Shown one piece after another: positions 16,487 to 23,814 of a stretch of 64,000 nucleotides of DNA. The position numbers and the translations under genes are program-made. Source of the stretch: Pseudonocardia kunmingensis (GTDB lineage Bacteria; Actinomycetota; Actinomycetes; Mycobacteriales; Pseudonocardiaceae); NCBI RefSeq assembly GCF_006716445.1, contig NZ_VFPA01000002.1, positions 1,302,001-1,366,000 of the forward strand, in the 5' to 3' direction. Numbering within the stretch: the stretch's first letter is position 1; each line of letters begins with the position of its first letter. The notes under the pieces were generated by a model. The model did no database searches. It saw only the letters and a list, made by a program, of their open reading frames with translations, and was not told the DNA's origin.

Positions 16487-17590
16487 TCAGCCCTCCGGCA
16501 GCACGTACGGGGCGCCGGTGCGGGCGCAGATCTCCCGCAGGCGGGTGCGCAGGCTCGCCGGGAGCGGGATCCCGTGCGCCGCCCGTTCGGCGCGGGCGCG
16601 GCTCTCCGGCTCGCCCGCCACCAGCACCTCGGCGCCGTCGGCCGTCCGGGTGGCGTGCTGGGCGTCGATGATCTGGTCGACGGAGTCGAGGACGTCCCCG
16701 GCGTCGCGGAACGCGCCCGGGTCGATCGCCAGGCAGAAGTGCCCGATGTTGTCCGGGCTGCCCTGCTCGCGGGTCGCCGACGCGGTGCCGCCGGACAGCG
16801 CCGAGCTGAGGATCTCGACCATGAGCGACAGCCCGTATCCCTTGTGCCCGCCTCCGGTCGTGCCGGGTCCCCCGAGCGGGGTGAGGCCGCCGCCCAGGCC
16901 CTCCCACGCGGCGCGCAGGGCGGTGCCGGCGTCGGTCACCGGCTCGCCGGCCGGGTCGACGAACCAGCCCTGCGGGAGCGGCCGGTCGGCGAGGTCGTAG
17001 ACCTTGATCTTGTTGATCGCCACCGTCGAGGTGGCCATGTCGAGGAGGAACGGTTCGTGGCGGCGGGCCGGCGCGGCGAAGGCCAGCGGGTTCGTGGACA
17101 GCCGCGGCTCCGCACCGCCGGTGGGCACGACGGCGGTGGTCCGCGCCGAGGTGGTCACGAGCCCCAGCAGACCCGCCGCGGCGGCCTTCGCCGCGTAGAA
17201 CCCGGCGGCGCCGAAGTGGTGCGAGTTGACCACCGAGACCGCGCCGAGCCCGGCCCGGGTGGCCTTGTCGATCGCGATGCGCATCGCCTCCGCGGCGGCG
17301 GGGTGCCCGAAGCCGTGCTGCGCGTCGACGAGCGCGGTCACCGGGCTCTCGCGCAGCACGGTCGGGCGGGCGCGGGGGTTCAGGTGCCCGGAGTGGAACA
17401 GCCGCTCGTAGCTGACGAACATCGAGATCCCGTGGGAGTCGATCCCCGAGAGATCGGTGTGGGTCATCGCCTCGGCGGTCACCGCGGCCGCGTCCTCGTC
17501 GAGTCCCCAGGACCGCAGGATCTCGCTGATCTGGCGGTGGACGTCGACGGCGGCGACCCGGCGGGTGCCGGCGGGAGGCGGTGCGGACAT
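16487..17590 (-). CDS. LDH2/MDH2-family malate/lactate-type oxidoreductase
   Basis: This 367-residue protein belongs to the non-Rossmann type 2 malate/L-lactate dehydrogenase family, whose members reduce 2-oxo acids or oxidise L-2-hydroxy acids with NAD(P)H (malate, ureidoglycolate, sulfolactate, diketogulonate). Catalytic His53 sits in SGIDSHG, and VNSHHFGAAGFYA (His124-His125), STNPLAFAAP and the GGHKGYGLSLMVE motif are present. ATG 17590 has GGGAG about eight bases upstream; a GTG nine codons earlier is less likely. It is divergent from the PrpD gene and convergent with the MFS gene (six-base gap). Probably handles a hydroxy/oxo-dicarboxylate of the same pathway. Confidence 0.9.
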   Translation of the reverse strand: MSAPPPAGTRRVAAVDVHRQISEILRSWGLDEDAAAVTAEAMTHTDLSGIDSHGISMFVSYERLFHSGHLNPRARPTVLRESPVTALVDAQHGFGHPAAAEAMRIAIDKATRAGLGAVSVVNSHHFGAAGFYAAKAAAAGLLGLVTTSARTTAVVPTGGAEPRLSTNPLAFAAPARRHEPFLLDMATSTVAINKIKVYDLADRPLPQGWFVDPAGEPVTDAGTALRAAWEGLGGGLTPLGGPGTTGGGHKGYGLSLMVEILSSALSGGTASATREQGSPDNIGHFCLAIDPGAFRDAGDVLDSVDQIIDAQHATRTADGAEVLVAGEPESRARAERAAHGIPLPASLRTRLREICARTGAPYVLPEG

Positions 17591-17629
17591 GACGGCTCCC
17601 GTTCGAATCAGGGACACGGCGGTGTGCCT

Positions 17630-17639
17630 GTGTATACAC
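17630..17639. promoter_or_regulatory. Perfect GTGTATACAC palindrome between LDH2 and PrpD genes
   Basis: A 10-bp perfect palindrome sits at the middle of the 108-base divergent spacer 17591-17698. It is strikingly AT-rich for this DNA and shares TGTATAC with 728-734. A FadR-type GntR dimer is the best candidate to bind it, and the partial GntR at the window start is the nearest one. Confidence 0.5.
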
Positions 17640-17698
17640 TACCTGCCGAGTTGGATGCCGGGTCGCGACGACCCGGCCCGTCTGCGGGAGCCGATGAC

Positions 17699-19072
17699 GT
17701 GACCCACGAGAGCGCCGACCTCAGCGCCGACCTCAGCGCGACCCGGACCCTCGCCCGCGGTGCGGTCGCCGCGCGCGATCGGCCGCTGCCCGAGCGCGCC
17801 GTCCGCGCGGCACTCGCCGCGATCGTCGACTGGACGGCGGTGACGGTCGGCGGCGCCGTGGCCGAGCCCGCCACCGCACTGCGGCGGGGCCTGCTCACCG
17901 GGACGGGCCCGTGCCGGCTGCCGGGCACGCGGGACGGCGCCTCCGCGGAGACCGCGGCCCTCGTCAACGGCACCGCCGCACACACCCTGGAGCTCGACGA
18001 CATCTACGCCCCTGGGCTCTACCACCCGGGCGCGCCCACGATCGCGGCCGCGCTCGCGGCGGGGGAGCGCTGCGGCGTGAGCGGGGCGGACCTGGTGCGC
18101 GGCGTCGTCATCGGGTACGAGGTGGGCAACCGCGTGGCGAGCACGCTGGGCGCCGCGCACTACCGGTACTGGCACAACACCGGCACCGCGGGAGCGCTCG
18201 CCGCGGCCGCCGCGGCCGCCGAGGTGCTGCGGCTCGACGTCGACCGGTTCGCGCACGCCCTCGCGCTCGCGGCCACCACGGGAGCCGGGCTCCAGCAGAC
18301 CTTCCGCAGCGACTCGATGGGCAAGCCCCTGCACAGCGGCCACGCGGCCCAGGCGGGCACGGTCGCGGCCTTCGCCGCGTCCGCGGGGTTCACCGGCACC
18401 CCCTCCGTGCTCGACGGGGAGATCGGGATGGGTGCGGTGATGTCCGACTCGCCGTCGTGGGACGCCGCCGCAGCCCCCTTCGGTCCGGAGTTCCTCGTCG
18501 AGCGGACCAGCGTCAAGCCCTACCCCTGCTGCGGGCACGTCTTCGCCGCGATCGACGCCGCGCTGGAGCTGCGGGAGGCGGGTGTGCGCGCCGAGGAGGT
18601 CACCAGTATCGAGGCCGAGTCCTACTCGACGGCCCTGACGGTGGCCGGGAACCCCGCCCCGACCACGCCGTTCGAGGCGAAGTTCTCCATCCCGTTCGTC
18701 GTCGCGCACGCCCTCGTGCACGGCGAGGTCGCCGCCGGTGCGTTCACGACCGACCGGCTGGCCGACGAGCGCGTCACCGCGCTCATGAGCCGGGTGGCGC
18801 TGCGCCCGGGCGCGGAGTTCGACGAGGCGTTCCCCGCGCGTCGCGGCGCCCGCGTCACCGTCGTCGGGCGCGACGAGCGCGAGCGCGCCGTCACCGTCGC
18901 CGACCGGCGCGGCGACCCGGCGAACCCGGTGACCCGCGAGCAGCTCGACGCGAAGTTCCGCTCGCTGGTCGAGCCCGTGCTGGGGGCCGAGCGTGCCGCC
19001 GAGCTGCGGGAGCTGCTGTGGAACCTCACGGGCGTGGCGGACGTGCGCTCCCTGCCGCTGGAGCCGGCGTGA
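17699..19072 (+). CDS. MmgE/PrpD-family protein (2-methylcitrate dehydratase / cis-aconitate decarboxylase fold)
   Basis: This 457-residue protein follows the MmgE/PrpD fold: helical domain with the LVNGTAAHTLELDD motif (metal-free active site), PGAPTIAAALAAGE, HSGHAAQAG, and the C-terminal small domain after KPYPCCGHVFAAIDAA. Known members dehydrate 2-methylcitrate or decarboxylate cis-aconitate, always on tricarboxylates or close analogues. GTG 17699 has GGGAG nine bases upstream. The next gene starts in its stop (GTGA). With LigJ, a citryl-CoA-lyase-like enzyme and TctABC this strongly suggests a branched polycarboxylic acid as the substrate of the region. Confidence 0.9.
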   Translation: MTHESADLSADLSATRTLARGAVAARDRPLPERAVRAALAAIVDWTAVTVGGAVAEPATALRRGLLTGTGPCRLPGTRDGASAETAALVNGTAAHTLELDDIYAPGLYHPGAPTIAAALAAGERCGVSGADLVRGVVIGYEVGNRVASTLGAAHYRYWHNTGTAGALAAAAAAAEVLRLDVDRFAHALALAATTGAGLQQTFRSDSMGKPLHSGHAAQAGTVAAFAASAGFTGTPSVLDGEIGMGAVMSDSPSWDAAAAPFGPEFLVERTSVKPYPCCGHVFAAIDAALELREAGVRAEEVTSIEAESYSTALTVAGNPAPTTPFEAKFSIPFVVAHALVHGEVAAGAFTTDRLADERVTALMSRVALRPGAEFDEAFPARRGARVTVVGRDERERAVTVADRRGDPANPVTREQLDAKFRSLVEPVLGAERAAELRELLWNLTGVADVRSLPLEPA

Positions 19073-20061
19073 CAGACAGCTGGACGGTCCTCGTCACGGC
19101 TCCGGCGCTCAGCGAGCCGGGCCTGGGCATGCTCACCGCGGCCGGCTGCGAGGTGATCCTGCTGACCGGCAGCAAGGACGAGGCCGAGGTCGCCGACACG
19201 CTGGCCACGCGACCCGTCGACGCCGTCCTCTCGCGGACGCTCACCCTCGACGGCGCCGCGATGCGCTCGTGCCCGACCCTGAAGATGATCTCCAAGCACG
19301 GTGCCGGCGTGAACAACGTCGACGTCGGGGCGGCCACCGCCCTGGGCATCCCCGTCACGTTCACCCCCGGCGCCAACGCCAGGGCGGTCGCGGAGCTGGC
19401 GATCGGGTTGATGCTCGCCGCCGCCCGCCGGATCACCTGGTTCGACACGCAGCTCAAGGCGGGGCGCTGGACCCCGGTCCCGGACGGCGTCGAGCTCGCC
19501 GGTCGCACCCTCGGCCTGGTCGGGTTCGGGAACGTCGGTAGCAAGGTCGGAGCGCTCGGAACGGCGTTGGGCATGGACGTCGTGGCCTACGACCCGATCC
19601 TCACCAGCGCTCCCGACGGTGTGCGCGTGGCGTCGTCCCTGGAGGAGGTGCTCCGGGTCGCCGACGTCCTCAGCCTGCACGTGCCCCTGACCGACGACAC
19701 CCGCGGCATGATCGGTCGACGGGAGCTCGACCTGCTCCCCGACGGTGCCATCGTGATCAACACCGCGCGAGGTCCGGTGCTCGACGACGCCGCGCTGGTC
19801 GCGGCGCTGCGCGGCGGCAGGCTGCGGGCGGCCGGGATCGACACCCTGGCGCACGAGCCCATCCGGCACGACGATCCGCTCCGCACGCTCGAGAACGTGG
19901 TCCTCACCCCCCACGTCGGCGGCTCCACCGTCGCCGCCCTGCGGACCGTCAGCGCCATGGCCGCCCGGAACATCCTCACCATGATGCGCGGTGAGCCCGT
20001 GGAGGAGCGCTTCCAGGTCGATCCCCGCGCGTTCGGCGACGTCGTGGGGATGGCGCCGTGA
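19069..20061 (+). CDS. D-2-hydroxyacid / phosphoglycerate-dehydrogenase-like oxidoreductase
   Basis: The 330-residue protein belongs to the SerA-like branch of the D-2-hydroxyacid dehydrogenases, with ISKHGAGVNNVDV, Rossmann motif GLVGFGNVGSKVG, catalytic Arg in NTARGPVLDD, Glu in AHEPI and His in TPHVGGST. No ACT or regulatory domain follows, unlike many SerA enzymes, so a catabolic role is likelier than serine synthesis. It overlaps the PrpD gene by four bases and its own stop overlaps the GTG of the broken aldolase gene, showing that the aldolase was once the third gene of this unit. Confidence 0.9.
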   Translation: MTDSWTVLVTAPALSEPGLGMLTAAGCEVILLTGSKDEAEVADTLATRPVDAVLSRTLTLDGAAMRSCPTLKMISKHGAGVNNVDVGAATALGIPVTFTPGANARAVAELAIGLMLAAARRITWFDTQLKAGRWTPVPDGVELAGRTLGLVGFGNVGSKVGALGTALGMDVVAYDPILTSAPDGVRVASSLEEVLRVADVLSLHVPLTDDTRGMIGRRELDLLPDGAIVINTARGPVLDDAALVAALRGGRLRAAGIDTLAHEPIRHDDPLRTLENVVLTPHVGGSTVAALRTVSAMAARNILTMMRGEPVEERFQVDPRAFGDVVGMAP

Positions 20062-20360
20062 GCGGGAACGGTCTGCCGCCCGGCTACGCGACCGGCGCCC
20101 GGGCAAGGACGGGCCGGGTGAGATCAACGTCCCCGTGACGTGCGCCGGCCTCGCCGTCCAGCCGGGGGACGTCGTGGTGGGCGACGCCGACGGCGTCATC
20201 GCCGTGGCACCGCCCGGGATCGGGCCCCTCCTCGAGCGCTGCCGCGCCGAGCCGGCCGACGAGGAGCGGGTGCGGCAGCAGAACGCCTCCGGCGCGACCG
20301 ACGAGGAGCGGATCGACGCCTACCTGCGCAGCAACGGCGTGCAGCTCTGGCTCGGGCCTT
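20058..20360 (+). pseudogene. Remnant of a RraA/LigK-type 4-carboxy-4-hydroxy-2-oxoadipate aldolase
   Basis: A GTG overlapping the previous stop (GTGA) opens a frame that dies after 26 codons at TGA 20136. In another frame, bases about 20111-20355 encode the C-terminal part of the RraA fold (GPGEINVPVTCAG, then QPGDVVVGDADGVIAVAP) followed by the helical tail found in CHA/HMG aldolases but absent in RraA (DEERIDAYLRSNGVQLW). The N-terminal two thirds, with the G-x-x-x-R-x-x-D active site, are missing and there is no own stop before the convergent lipoprotein gene. So this is an internally deleted, frame-broken gene. It would have cleaved the LigJ product CHA to pyruvate and oxaloacetate. Confidence 0.72.
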
Positions 20361-20860
20361 CAGACGTAGCGGCCGATCACGTCGCGGATCGTGCCGTCGG
20401 TGACGAGGTAGTCGTAGGTGAAGTGCTCGCGCCCGCCGCGGGAGGTCGTGAACTCGTACTCGACGACCACGCGCTCCCCGGCCCCGGGCACGGCGGACAG
20501 GGCCTGGTAGGTGCCACCGGCCCGGAGCACCTCGGGGATCAGGAACCGCTCCAGGATCGCCTCGCGGTCGGGGTAGATGCGCCCGACGCTGTCGAACCGC
20601 GCCTCGGGGGCGTAGGCGTCCCGGACGCCGGCCTCGTCGCCGCGGTTGGCCGCCTCGGTGAACCGCTCGGCGACGGCCAGGGCCTGCTGCTGCGCGACGC
20701 TGAGTTCCGCGGGCGGCGTCGCGACGTCACGGGCGGCGGCCTGCGGCGCCGGTTCGGCCTGCGGTGCCGGCGCGCCGGCGCAGCCGGTGAGCGCGGCGAG
20801 GAGCGCCGCGGCGGCGAGGACGGTCCGGGGTGCGGTGGTCCGGGTGGCTGTGCGGGTCAT
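20360..20860 (-). CDS. Putative secreted lipoprotein with SnoaL/NTF2-like domain
   Basis: This 166-residue product starts at ATG 20860 (GAGGA seven bases upstream; an earlier in-frame start lacks a signal). The signal peptide ends in ALTGC, so Cys27 would be lipid-modified. After a Pro/Ala/Gln-rich linker (28-50) comes a compact domain with VAERFTEAANRGD, APEARFDSVGRIYPDREAI and EYEFTTSRGGREHFTYDYLV, the usual pattern of SnoaL-like/NTF2-fold proteins with a small binding pocket. No clear catalytic residues are visible. Its stop codon abuts the aldolase remnant. Function unknown; it is not obviously part of either neighbouring pathway. Confidence 0.75.
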   Translation of the reverse strand: MTRTATRTTAPRTVLAAAALLAALTGCAGAPAPQAEPAPQAAARDVATPPAELSVAQQQALAVAERFTEAANRGDEAGVRDAYAPEARFDSVGRIYPDREAILERFLIPEVLRAGGTYQALSAVPGAGERVVVEYEFTTSRGGREHFTYDYLVTDGTIRDVIGRYV

Positions 20861-20966
20861 GTGGTCGTCCTCTGGGCATCTCGGCGGGAGCGGGGCGCGG
20901 ACCATGGTCGGGGCGTGCCGACCGGCCCGTCCAAGACCTGCTGTGATAGCCGCCCGGCATGACCGG

Positions 20967-21374
20967 TCAGGCGGGGCGCAGCGGGATGAGCCCGGCCGCT
21001 GTGGGCCGGAAGCCGCACGCGTCGAGGTAGAAGGTGCGCAGGTGCTCCTCGAAGTCCACGTGCAGCCACTCGCACCCGGCCTCGCGTGCCGCGTCGGTCG
21101 CGCGTGCCACGAGCTGCGTCCCGATGCCGCGGCGTTGGTGGTCGGGGCGGACCTTCGTGTCGAGCACGAACGCGTGGTCGCCGCCGTCCCAGGCGAGGTT
21201 CACGAACCCGACGAGCTCGCCGTCGCCCAGGTGCGCGCTCACCCAGCTCAGGCTGTGCGGGCGGATCCGGTCCCACCAACCGCGCTGCGGGTGGCCCCCG
21301 TGGGAGGCGGTGAGGTCGAACAGTTCCGCGTCGGTGACCGGGGCGCGCCAGCGGTAGGAGATGTCGTCGGGCAT
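20967..21374 (-). CDS. GNAT-family N-acetyltransferase
   Basis: This 135-residue GNAT protein has acetyl-CoA binding motif A (VRPDHQRRGIGTQLVARA) in the expected central position, preceded by strands FVNLAWDGG and AFVLDTKV, and ended by a typical motif B region (FYLDACGFRPT). ATG 21374 gives the compact length; the open frame runs on upstream without conservation. Substrate (small molecule amine or protein) is unknown. It stands alone between a lipoprotein and a GbsR-like regulator, with no operon link. The 261 bases upstream (21375-21635) hold no other gene that I can support. Confidence 0.88.
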   Translation of the reverse strand: MPDDISYRWRAPVTDAELFDLTASHGGHPQRGWWDRIRPHSLSWVSAHLGDGELVGFVNLAWDGGDHAFVLDTKVRPDHQRRGIGTQLVARATDAAREAGCEWLHVDFEEHLRTFYLDACGFRPTAAGLIPLRPA

Positions 21375-21635
21375 ACGCCCACTGTGGCGGGCGGCGCCCG
21401 CGACGACGATCGGGTTTCGCGGCGGCCGCGCCGCCACCGGGACCCGGCCCCGTCCCGCGCACCCCTCCGGCGCAGAACGGGGCCGAGTCCCGGCGTGGCG
21501 TGCGCTCGCCCGTGTCGACGCCGGCCGGCGGCGTGCTGCGGACCCCCGGTGGGCAACAGGATGCCGACGGTCCCGGTCCGGCACGTCCACTCGGGGGAGT
21601 AGCCGCCGGTACTCCGGGGGCGGTAGCGGTGCCGC

Positions 21636-22133
21636 CTACGCGCGGGGGTCGTACTCCTCGAGCAGCGCGCCCAGCCGCGCGACGATGAAGTCGTAGTACA
21701 CCGACATCTCCCGCAACCGGGTCTGCTGCAGCTCGGGGAGCGCCGTCCCCTCCCGCTCGGTGCGGTGGGCCAGCTCGCGCAGCTGTTCGGCCTGCCGGAG
21801 CTGGTGTTCGAGGCAGCCCGCCCAGGCGTCCGGACGCCACTCGTGGACGAAGTGCCGGGCGCCCGGCGGCTTGAACCGTCGGACCACGCCGTTCGTCACC
21901 AGCAGCCGGGTCATCTCCGACACCGACCCCGCGCTGGCCCCGACCTCGTCCTGCAGCTGCCGGACGGTCATCGGGTGCGGGCTCAGCAGCAGGACGGCGG
22001 CGGTGCGGCCGGCCATCCGCGGCCAGCCCATCGTCTGGCCGATGACCGTCGCGAAGTCCTCGACGACGGCCTCGGCCGCGGCGGCCGCGTCGTCGCCGCC
22101 GAGGTGGCTTCGGGTGCCGGGCACGGTGGACAT
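21636..22133 (-). CDS. GbsR/MarR-family transcriptional regulator
   Basis: The 165-residue protein resembles GbsR-type repressors: VVEDFATVIGQTMGWPRMAGRTAAVLLLS leads into a winged helix (TVRQLQDEVGASAGSVSEMTRLLVTNGVVRRF), followed by a helical dimer region. GbsR of Bacillus senses choline and represses the betaine synthesis genes. Here the divergent gene is a choline-dehydrogenase-like GMC oxidoreductase, so an analogous alcohol-sensing role is reasonable. ATG 22133 is adjacent to TTTCACC repeats that could be its own operator. A 6-bp hairpin (21596-21601/21610-21615) just beyond the stop is a weak terminator candidate. Confidence 0.82.
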   Translation of the reverse strand: MSTVPGTRSHLGGDDAAAAAEAVVEDFATVIGQTMGWPRMAGRTAAVLLLSPHPMTVRQLQDEVGASAGSVSEMTRLLVTNGVVRRFKPPGARHFVHEWRPDAWAGCLEHQLRQAEQLRELAHRTEREGTALPELQQTRLREMSVYYDFIVARLGALLEEYDPRA

Positions 22134-22134
22134 C

Positions 22135-22190
22135 TTTCACCAGAATCTGAAGTTTCACCGTTGACTGAGAGCCGGTGATGGGTCGACAGT
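22135..22190. promoter_or_regulatory. Direct TTTCACC repeats and possible promoter between GbsR-like and GMC genes
   Basis: TTTCACC occurs at 22135-22141 and again at 22153-22159, 18 bases apart, in the 109-base divergent spacer. TTGACT at 22161-22166 is a possible -35 for the GMC gene, with a poor -10 near 22185. The repeat spacing of nearly two helical turns fits a dimeric regulator lying between both promoters. Confidence 0.4.
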
Positions 22191-22242
22191 ACCGCGAGGG
22201 GTGGCCCGAACGGGTGCTGCCCACGATCGCGGAGGACCCGAC

Positions 22243-23814
22243 GTGGCCGAGAACGACTGGGACGTGATCGTGATCGGCGCGGGGTCCTCCGGCGCGGTGC
22301 TGGCGGCCCGGCTCGTCGGAGCGGGCAGGCGGGTGCTGCTGCTGGAGGCCGGTCCGGATTACCGCTCGGCGCAGATGCCCGAGGTCTGGCGTTCGCCGAA
22401 CCCGATGCGCGCCCTGATCGACCCGGCCGTCGGCGGCGACCTGATGTGGCCCGACGTGGTCGCGACCAGGACCGACGTGCAGGAGCCCGCGTTGTACGGG
22501 CGCGGGCGCGGCACCGGCGGCAGCTCCGCGATCAACGGCCAGATCGCGATCCGGCCGCCGATGGAGGACTTCGAGGACTGGGTCCGGTGGGGCTGTGCGG
22601 GCTGGTCGCCGGAGGACGTGCTGCCCTACTTCTGCCGCCTCGAGGACGACGAGGAGTTCGGGGACGCGCCCCACCACGGCAGGGGAGGGCCCACGCCGAT
22701 CTTCCGGATGGCACGGGAGGCGTGGGGATCGGTGGACACGGCGTTGCGGGCCGCCGCGCTCTCCGCCGGTCACGGCTGGGCCGAGGACGTCAACGCGCCC
22801 GGCGCCGCGGGCGTGTCCCCGTACCCGATCAACTCGCGCGACGGGCGGCGGGTCACCGTCAACGACGGGTACCTCGAGCCGGCCAGGGACGCGGCCGCAC
22901 TGACCGTCCGCGGCGGTGCGCTGGTCGACCGGGTGCTGGTGCGTGGCGGCCGGGCGGTCGGCGTGCGCTACCTGGCAGGTGGCACCCCGGTGGAGGAACA
23001 CGCCGACCTCGTCGTGCTGAGCGCCGGCGCCGTGCACTCCCCGGCCGTGCTCATGCGCTCGGGCATCGGCCCGGCGGCGCACCTGCGCGCGCTGGGGATC
23101 GACGTCGTCGCCGACCTGCCGGTCGGGCAGGGCCTGCAGGACCACCCCCTGGCGGGCGTCGCGATCCCGCTCGACGCCGCCTCGGCGATCAGGACCCCCG
23201 ACGACCGGCACACCAACGTCTGCGTCCGCTACACCAGCGACGCGCCCGACGCGCAGCCGCTCGACATGATGTTCGTGTCGCTCAACCAGAACGTGCTGGC
23301 GATGGAGCGGGCCGACCTCCGCTTCGGGGCGGGCATGTTCGGGGTGTGGGTGAACCAGGCGTGGTCGCGCGGAGCGATCACCCTGACCTCGCGCGACCCG
23401 CGGGCCCAGCCGGAGGTCCGGGAAGCCATGCTCTCGGACGAGCGGGACCTCGCGCGACTGCGCTCGGGCGTCCGGGCGCTGGTCGAGATGGCCCGGGGCG
23501 CGGACGTCGCGGCGATCTCCGACGGTTCGGTCGACCGCGTCAACGCCGCGGTGCTGGCGGTGCTCGACGACGACGCGCGGCTCGACGACCACCTGCTCGC
23601 CACCGCCGCGGACGCCCAGCACGCCACGAGCACGTGCCGGATGGGTGATCCCGGCGACGCCACCACCGTGGTCGACCCGGCCTGCCGAGTCCTCGGCGTC
23701 GACGGGCTGCGCGTGGTCGACGCGTCGATCTTCCCGTCCGTGCCCCGCGCCAACACGAACCTGACCGCGATCATGGCGGGAGAGCTGATGGCCGACCGCC
23801 TGGAGCGGGCATGA
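22243..23814 (+). CDS. GMC-family FAD-dependent alcohol oxidoreductase (choline-dehydrogenase-like)
   Basis: This 523-residue GMC oxidoreductase has the FAD motif VIVIGAGSSGAVLAARL at the N-terminus, GRGRGTGGSSAINGQ, the GMC signature around GAVHSPAVLMRSGIGP, and the catalytic His460 (AQHATSTCRMG) with Asn506 (ANTNLTAIMAGE) as the second active-site residue. It oxidises a primary or secondary alcohol to aldehyde/ketone with electron transfer to quinone or oxygen. GTG 22243 is preferred over GTG 22201 because GGAGGA ends six bases before it. It overlaps the M20 amidohydrolase by ATGA. The link to an M20 hydrolase makes a substrate with an amide bond to an amino alcohol conceivable. Confidence 0.92.
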   Translation: MAENDWDVIVIGAGSSGAVLAARLVGAGRRVLLLEAGPDYRSAQMPEVWRSPNPMRALIDPAVGGDLMWPDVVATRTDVQEPALYGRGRGTGGSSAINGQIAIRPPMEDFEDWVRWGCAGWSPEDVLPYFCRLEDDEEFGDAPHHGRGGPTPIFRMAREAWGSVDTALRAAALSAGHGWAEDVNAPGAAGVSPYPINSRDGRRVTVNDGYLEPARDAAALTVRGGALVDRVLVRGGRAVGVRYLAGGTPVEEHADLVVLSAGAVHSPAVLMRSGIGPAAHLRALGIDVVADLPVGQGLQDHPLAGVAIPLDAASAIRTPDDRHTNVCVRYTSDAPDAQPLDMMFVSLNQNVLAMERADLRFGAGMFGVWVNQAWSRGAITLTSRDPRAQPEVREAMLSDERDLARLRSGVRALVEMARGADVAAISDGSVDRVNAAVLAVLDDDARLDDHLLATAADAQHATSTCRMGDPGDATTVVDPACRVLGVDGLRVVDASIFPSVPRANTNLTAIMAGELMADRLERA

